DNA of 64,000 nt from Sphaerobacter sp. (GTDB lineage: Bacteria > Chloroflexota > Chloroflexia > Thermomicrobiales > Thermomicrobiaceae), in the NCBI GenBank assembly GCA_029961075.1, contig JASBVL010000027.1, forward strand, positions 32,495 to 96,494. The letters run 5' to 3'. Positions 60,837 through 64,000 of this stretch are shown in pieces. The notes below the pieces were generated by a model. It was not told the DNA's origin. It did not search any database and worked only from the letters and a program-made list of their open reading frames with translations. A program made the position numbers and the translations under genes. How positions within the stretch are numbered: position 1 is the first letter of the stretch; each line of letters starts with the position of its first letter.

Positions 60837-61388
60837 CTAGGGCACGCGCGCGGCCCAGATCGAGTGCGGGAAGCGCTCGCGCAACACGTCCCATACCCGG
60901 TACATCTCCGGGTCCGACTGGGTCTTGAGGTAGACCGCCATCCCCCACCGGTAGAGCACCTCCGGCGCCAGGGGGCCGTCCGGGTCCCGCTCGTAGGCGC
61001 CCCGGAGCAGCGCGATCGCCTGATCGGTGCGCGACCAGTGCAGGCCGACGCAGGCCTCGCCGAGGTCGAGCAGGGTGAGGAACAGGTCCGGCGGCAGGAA
61101 GTTCAGGCTGCGGTAGTGGACCGTGCCACGCCGGTCGGCGAAGAGGATCGTCGGCGTCCAGATCACGTTCAGCGGGCGGACCACCGCGCGCGGGTCGCGG
61201 AAGAGGTCGAGTTTGAGCGGGATGAAGCGGCTCGTGACCGCGGCCGCGACGCGGGCGTCTGGATACGTCACGGCATCCAGCTTGGCGCAGCCGCGTCAGG
61301 GATCTTTGCCGACGTCGATGAGGATCGGCTTGCGCTCGCGCGTGGCGCGCTCCGCGGCCCGCGCGAAATCGCGTTCCCACTCGATCAT
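60837..61388 (-). CDS. Thioredoxin-fold protein, candidate selenoprotein (TGA at codon 31)
   Basis: 184 codons with one in-frame TGA (61298-61296). The frame is coherent on both sides: MIEWERDFARAAERATRERKP, ILIDVGKDP, TGA, RGCAKLDAVTYPDARVA, FIPLKLDLF, LNVIWTPTILFADRRG (cis-Pro loop WTPT of the thioredoxin fold), then a helical TPR-like C terminus (AIALLRGAYERDPD, APEVLYRWGMAVYLKT). The TGA sits where the first Cys of the redox C-x-x-C should be, giving U31-R-G-C34. A hairpin fitting a bacterial SECIS follows (61280-61259). I recall relatives with Cys or Sec before GC-x-x-(M/L)DAVTYPD, but could not check. The alternative is a nonsense mutation. ATG 61388 follows AGGAAGGG; 74 bp downstream of the DinB gene. 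Confidence 0.78.
61259..61298 (-). promoter_or_regulatory. Candidate bacterial SECIS element
   Basis: Minus strand, immediately 3' of the UGA (61298-61296): 15-nt spacer (61295-61281), 5' arm CTGGATGC (61280-61273), loop CGTGAC (61272-61267), 3' arm GTATCCAG (61266-61259). All eight positions pair (one G-U). The loop begins 23 nt after UGA and has G at its second position and U at its third, within the known bacterial limits of 16-37 nt and an early loop G. Confidence 0.65.
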
Positions 61389-61461
61389 CGTGTCTGCCCT
61401 TCCTCCCGCTCCGGGGCGCGGTGGCGTGTGTGCCGGCCTGCCGGGTAGGCCGGGTGTCGCC

Positions 61462-61956
61462 TCACCCCTGCCGCAGGCGCCATGCCTCGATCTGCTCGGC
61501 ATGCTCGTCGAGATGGGCGATCAGTTCCCCGATCAGCCGGTGGAGCGGCCCGACCTCGCCCCAGGGGAACGGGCCGATGGCGCGGAGCTGCGCCGGCGTC
61601 AAGCGGTCGAGGAAGGCCAGGGCCCGCGCGTGCACGGCGGCCAAGTCGGCGGCGGCCTCTGGCCAGGGCTGGGTGCCGCGCAGCGCGGCCGACATGGTGT
61701 TGAAGCTCTGGGTGTGCTTGATCGGGTGGTGCTTTGGCTTCGGTCCCCCCAGGATGTGCGCGGCGGCGTCCAGCATCTCCGCCTGCCAGTCGGCCAGGTG
61801 GCCTGCCACGTCCCGCACCGACCAGGAGCCGACCGCCGGGGCGGTCTCGAGCAGGACGGGGTCCAGCCCGGCGACGGGCGCGGTGAACCGCTCGTAGGCG
61901 CGGATCAGCTCCGCGCGGAGTCGCTCCAGATCACACTCCTCCGTGCTGTGGCGCAT
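61462..61956 (-). CDS. DinB-family protein
   Basis: 164 aa, four-helix DinB/YfiT-type fold with three metal-binding His positions: WSVRDVAGHLADWQAEMLDAA (first His), and HRLIGELIAHLDEHAEQI (last two). The sequence HHPIKHTQSFN between helices two and three is characteristic of the DinB_2 subgroup. Members are often thiol-dependent (mycothiol or bacillithiol) S-transferases; a PIG-L deacetylase of the sort that makes such thiols is elsewhere in the window, but a link is speculative. GGGGGAAA precedes ATG 61956. Likely upstream in the same transcript as the thioredoxin-fold gene. Confidence 0.85.
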   Translation of the reverse strand: MRHSTEECDLERLRAELIRAYERFTAPVAGLDPVLLETAPAVGSWSVRDVAGHLADWQAEMLDAAAHILGGPKPKHHPIKHTQSFNTMSAALRGTQPWPEAAADLAAVHARALAFLDRLTPAQLRAIGPFPWGEVGPLHRLIGELIAHLDEHAEQIEAWRLRQG

Positions 61957-62037
61957 GGCGCTGGTTTCCCCCTCACTCCTCCCATGCCCGTCCGGGGCCG
62001 CCGGCTAATCCTAGCAGGTCCTCCACCGCGCCAGCGG

Positions 62038-62053
62038 TGCTAAGATGGGCGTA
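62038..62053 (+). promoter_or_regulatory. Extended -10 for a leaderless transcript
   Basis: TGC-TAAGAT (62038-62046) ends six nt before the ATG at 62053, so transcription should begin at or beside the start codon. There is no Shine-Dalgarno sequence, consistent with a leaderless mRNA for the DMT transporter. Confidence 0.5.
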
Positions 62054-62943
62054 TGAACGCCGTTGCCGCACTGCTGGTCGTGAGCTCGGCCGGCCTGCAC
62101 GCGACCTGGAACCTGCTCGCCAAACGGAGCCGGGATGCGCTGGCGTTCCTCTTCCTGGTGAACGTGGCGACGCTCGCGATCTACGCGCTGCCGTTCGTCC
62201 TGTTCGTGGGCGTGCATCCCATCCTGGCAGGCGGCTGGCCCTTCGTCGCGGCCACCTCCGCGCTCCATGTGTGGTACTACCGCTGCCTGGCGGCGGCCTA
62301 CACCCACGGCGCGCTCTCCCTGGCGTACCCCGTGTCCCGCGGGACCGGCGTGGCCCTGGTGCCACTGCTCGCGCTCCCGCTGCTCGGCGAGCGGATCACG
62401 CGCGCCGGCGGGCTGGGGATGGCGCTCGTGCTGGCGGGGATCGTGACGGTGCACCGCGCGCCGCTGCGGTCGCTGGTCGGCCAGCCGCGGGGTATCGTCG
62501 CCGGTGGGCGGGGCGCGGAAGGGGCGCTCGGGACCCTGTTTGCGCTGCTCACGGGCGCGGCGATCTGCGGGTACTCGCTGGTGGACAAGGCGGGGGTGGC
62601 GCGGGTGCATCCCGTGGCCTATGGGTACCTGCTCATCGCGGGTTCGACCCTGGGGCTGGCGCCCTGCGTCCTGGGGCGTCGGCGCGGGGCGCTGCGCCTT
62701 ACGTGGGCGGAGCACCGGGGCGCCGTCATGGCGGGCGGCGTCCTCGTGCTCGGGACTTATCTGATCGTCCTCGGGGCGATGCGGCTGGCGCCGCTCAGCT
62801 ACATCGTCCCGCTGCGGGAGGTGAGCGTAGTCATCGGCGCGGCCCTCGGTGTGTGGCTGCTGGGTGAAGGCACGGGCCGGGAGCGGATCGCCGGCGCCGC
62901 CCTGATCCTGGCCGGGGCGCTGGCGATCGCCACGCTGGGGTAG
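62053..62943 (+). CDS. DMT superfamily (EamA-like) transporter
   Basis: 296 aa with nine to ten membrane helices, arranged as two EamA repeats: VVSSAGLHATWNLLAKRSRD (first), LAYPVSRGTGVALVPLLALPLLGERIT, then ALLTGAAICGYSLVDKAGVARV and APLSYIVPLREVSVVIGAALGVWLLGEG (second). Exporter or permease of unknown substrate. It begins at an ATG without a Shine-Dalgarno sequence, just after an extended -10. Divergent from the DinB gene; the MFS gene follows after 24 bp on the same strand. Confidence 0.88.
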   Translation: MNAVAALLVVSSAGLHATWNLLAKRSRDALAFLFLVNVATLAIYALPFVLFVGVHPILAGGWPFVAATSALHVWYYRCLAAAYTHGALSLAYPVSRGTGVALVPLLALPLLGERITRAGGLGMALVLAGIVTVHRAPLRSLVGQPRGIVAGGRGAEGALGTLFALLTGAAICGYSLVDKAGVARVHPVAYGYLLIAGSTLGLAPCVLGRRRGALRLTWAEHRGAVMAGGVLVLGTYLIVLGAMRLAPLSYIVPLREVSVVIGAALGVWLLGEGTGRERIAGAALILAGALAIATLG

Positions 62944-62967
62944 CCGCGCGCAGCGATGGAGACAGCG

Positions 62968-64000
62968 ATGGGGCAGCCGACGGAAGAGGATGCGGGACGG
63001 CGTGGCCGCGCGCGGCAGTCCGTGGCGCGGATGTTCAGCTCCTTCCGCAACCGTAACTACCGGCTCTACTGGTTCGGGCAGCTTCTCTCGGTAACCGGCA
63101 CCTGGATCCAGCGGGTCGCCCAGGCCTGGCTCGTGCTGAACCTCACCGACTCCTCATTCGCCCTCGGGCTGGTGACGACCCTGCAGTTCCTGCCGCTCAC
63201 CATCTTCGCGCTCGTCGGCGGTCTCCTGGCCGACCGCCTGCCGAAGCGCCAGGTGCTGATCGTCACCCAGGCCGTCATGGCCGTCCAGGCGCTGATCCTC
63301 GGGCTGCTCATCTCCGCCGGCACCATCCAGATCTGGCACATCTACCTGCTGGCGGCGGTGCTCGGGCTGGCGACCGCCTTCGACAACCCGACGCGGCAAG
63401 CGTTCGTGGTCGAGATGGTCGGGCCGAAGGACGTGGCCAACGCAGTAGCGCTCAACTCCAGCCTGTTCAACGCGGCGCGGATCGTCGGCCCCGCGATAGG
63501 CGGCGCGCTGATCGCCAGCGTCGGCATCGCCTTTGCCTTCTACGCCAACGCCGCGAGCTACCTGGGCGTCATCGGTGGGCTGCTGCTGATGCGCCCGTCC
63601 GAGTTCCACGACGTGCCGCCGCCGGTGCGGGGGCCGGTGCTGACCCGGCTGCGCGAGGGGATCGCCTTCGCCCTGCAGACGCCCCCGGTGGCGCTGGTGT
63701 TGATCCTGATGGCCTTCCTCGGCACGTTCGGCTACCAGTTCACCGTCATCCTGCCGCTCATCGCCCGCTACGTGCTCGACACCAGCGCGCTCGGCCTGGG
63801 GGGCTTGCTGACGGCGATGGGGATCGGCTCGCTGGTCGCCGCGCTCGGTGTCGCCTATGCCAGCCGGCCCACCGAGCGCCTGCTGCTGGTGGGGGCCACC
63901 GGCTTCACCCTGCTGCTCGGCCTGCTGGCGGTCTCGCGCATGCTGGGGCTGACGCTGGCGATCCTGGTCCTGCTCGGGGCGGCCAGCATCATCTTCACGT
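62968..64000 (+). CDS. MFS transporter (enterobactin-exporter-like), C-terminally cut by window edge
   Basis: 344 residues are visible. After a hydrophilic N terminus comes MFSSFRNRNYRLYWFGQLLSVTGTWIQRVAQAWLVLNLTDSSFALGLVTTLQFLPLTIFALVGGLLADRLPKR, the first two helices and signature loop (GGLLADRLPKRQ) of MFS_3-type exporters, then ATAFDNPTRQAFVVEMV and further helices. It probably effluxes small molecules using the proton gradient. Two in-frame ATGs are possible; 62968 has GGAG seven nt upstream and is preferred over 62956. The frame is still open at base 64000. Probably co-transcribed with the DMT gene. Confidence 0.9.
   Translation, partial: MGQPTEEDAGRRGRARQSVARMFSSFRNRNYRLYWFGQLLSVTGTWIQRVAQAWLVLNLTDSSFALGLVTTLQFLPLTIFALVGGLLADRLPKRQVLIVTQAVMAVQALILGLLISAGTIQIWHIYLLAAVLGLATAFDNPTRQAFVVEMVGPKDVANAVALNSSLFNAARIVGPAIGGALIASVGIAFAFYANAASYLGVIGGLLLMRPSEFHDVPPPVRGPVLTRLREGIAFALQTPPVALVLILMAFLGTFGYQFTVILPLIARYVLDTSALGLGGLLTAMGIGSLVAALGVAYASRPTERLLLVGATGFTLLLGLLAVSRMLGLTLAILVLLGAASIIFT

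Overview
The window is about 70% G+C and reads as chromosome of a thermophilic Chloroflexota bacterium of the Thermomicrobia/Sphaerobacter type. This is inferred from gene content (split three-gene transhydrogenase, several S9 and M20 peptidases, Tat-type sugar-binding lipoprotein, GTG/TTG starts) and from intergenic repeat families I associate with that group; no rRNA or tRNA gene is present to confirm it. Both strands are coding and there is no prophage or insertion sequence.

Layout. 1-7 kb: trehalose-6-phosphate synthase (cut by the window edge), a zinc-ribbon protein, a large secreted repeat protein and a class II aldolase. 7-13.3 kb: two S9 peptidases flanking an M20 dipeptidase. 13.4-19.5 kb: pntAA-pntAB-pntB, a small HTH protein with an unknown partner, a Glu/Leu dehydrogenase with a repeated box upstream, and an orphan OmpR-type regulator. 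19.5-24.7 kb is a scarred stretch: a nitrilase fragment joined to a serine hydrolase with a replaced C terminus, an alpha/beta hydrolase, a truncated DHFR-like gene, a VOC protein and a MocR-type regulator lacking most of its HTH. 24.9-32.2 kb: pdxS, an HTH protein, a nitrilase, HD hydrolase plus RodA, an FAD oxidoreductase and a PIG-L deacetylase. 33-37.7 kb: a forward cluster of unknown protein, rnc, prs and a class B penicillin-binding protein. 37.9-41.5 kb contains two frameshifted metallo-beta-lactamase-fold genes, a methyltransferase, an M20 deacylase and an oxidoreductase stub. 43.4-49 kb is a reverse cluster nagA-SDR-binding protein-permease-permease, apparently for uptake and catabolism of a (possibly amino) sugar; the binding protein carries an in-frame TGA. 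49.5-56 kb: a huge kelch/Ig-like secreted protein, a cation exchanger, a cupin and a YbjQ-type protein. 56.4-57 kb is a type I-E-like CRISPR array without cas genes. 57-64 kb: a class III aminotransferase, transporters, moaC, DinB and a thioredoxin-fold gene interrupted by TGA.

The most interesting object is that thioredoxin-fold gene (60837-61388, minus). Its in-frame TGA falls exactly at the first position of a C-x-x-C motif (U31-R-G-C34) and is followed, after 15 nt, by an 8-bp hairpin with a CGTGAC loop, as expected of a bacterial SECIS element. It is a good selenoprotein candidate. The in-frame TGA in the sugar-binding protein replaces a probable Trp and has no comparable hairpin, so it looks like an ordinary nonsense mutation.

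Two genome-scale habits are visible. Long, often loopless G+C-rich palindromes sit at gene ends, in three cases overlapping the stop codon, and take the place of U-tract terminators. Intergenic gaps are filled with a few recurring repeat families, including strings of degenerate heptamers (TGCGTAT, TCCGTGT and variants) lying just upstream of genes.
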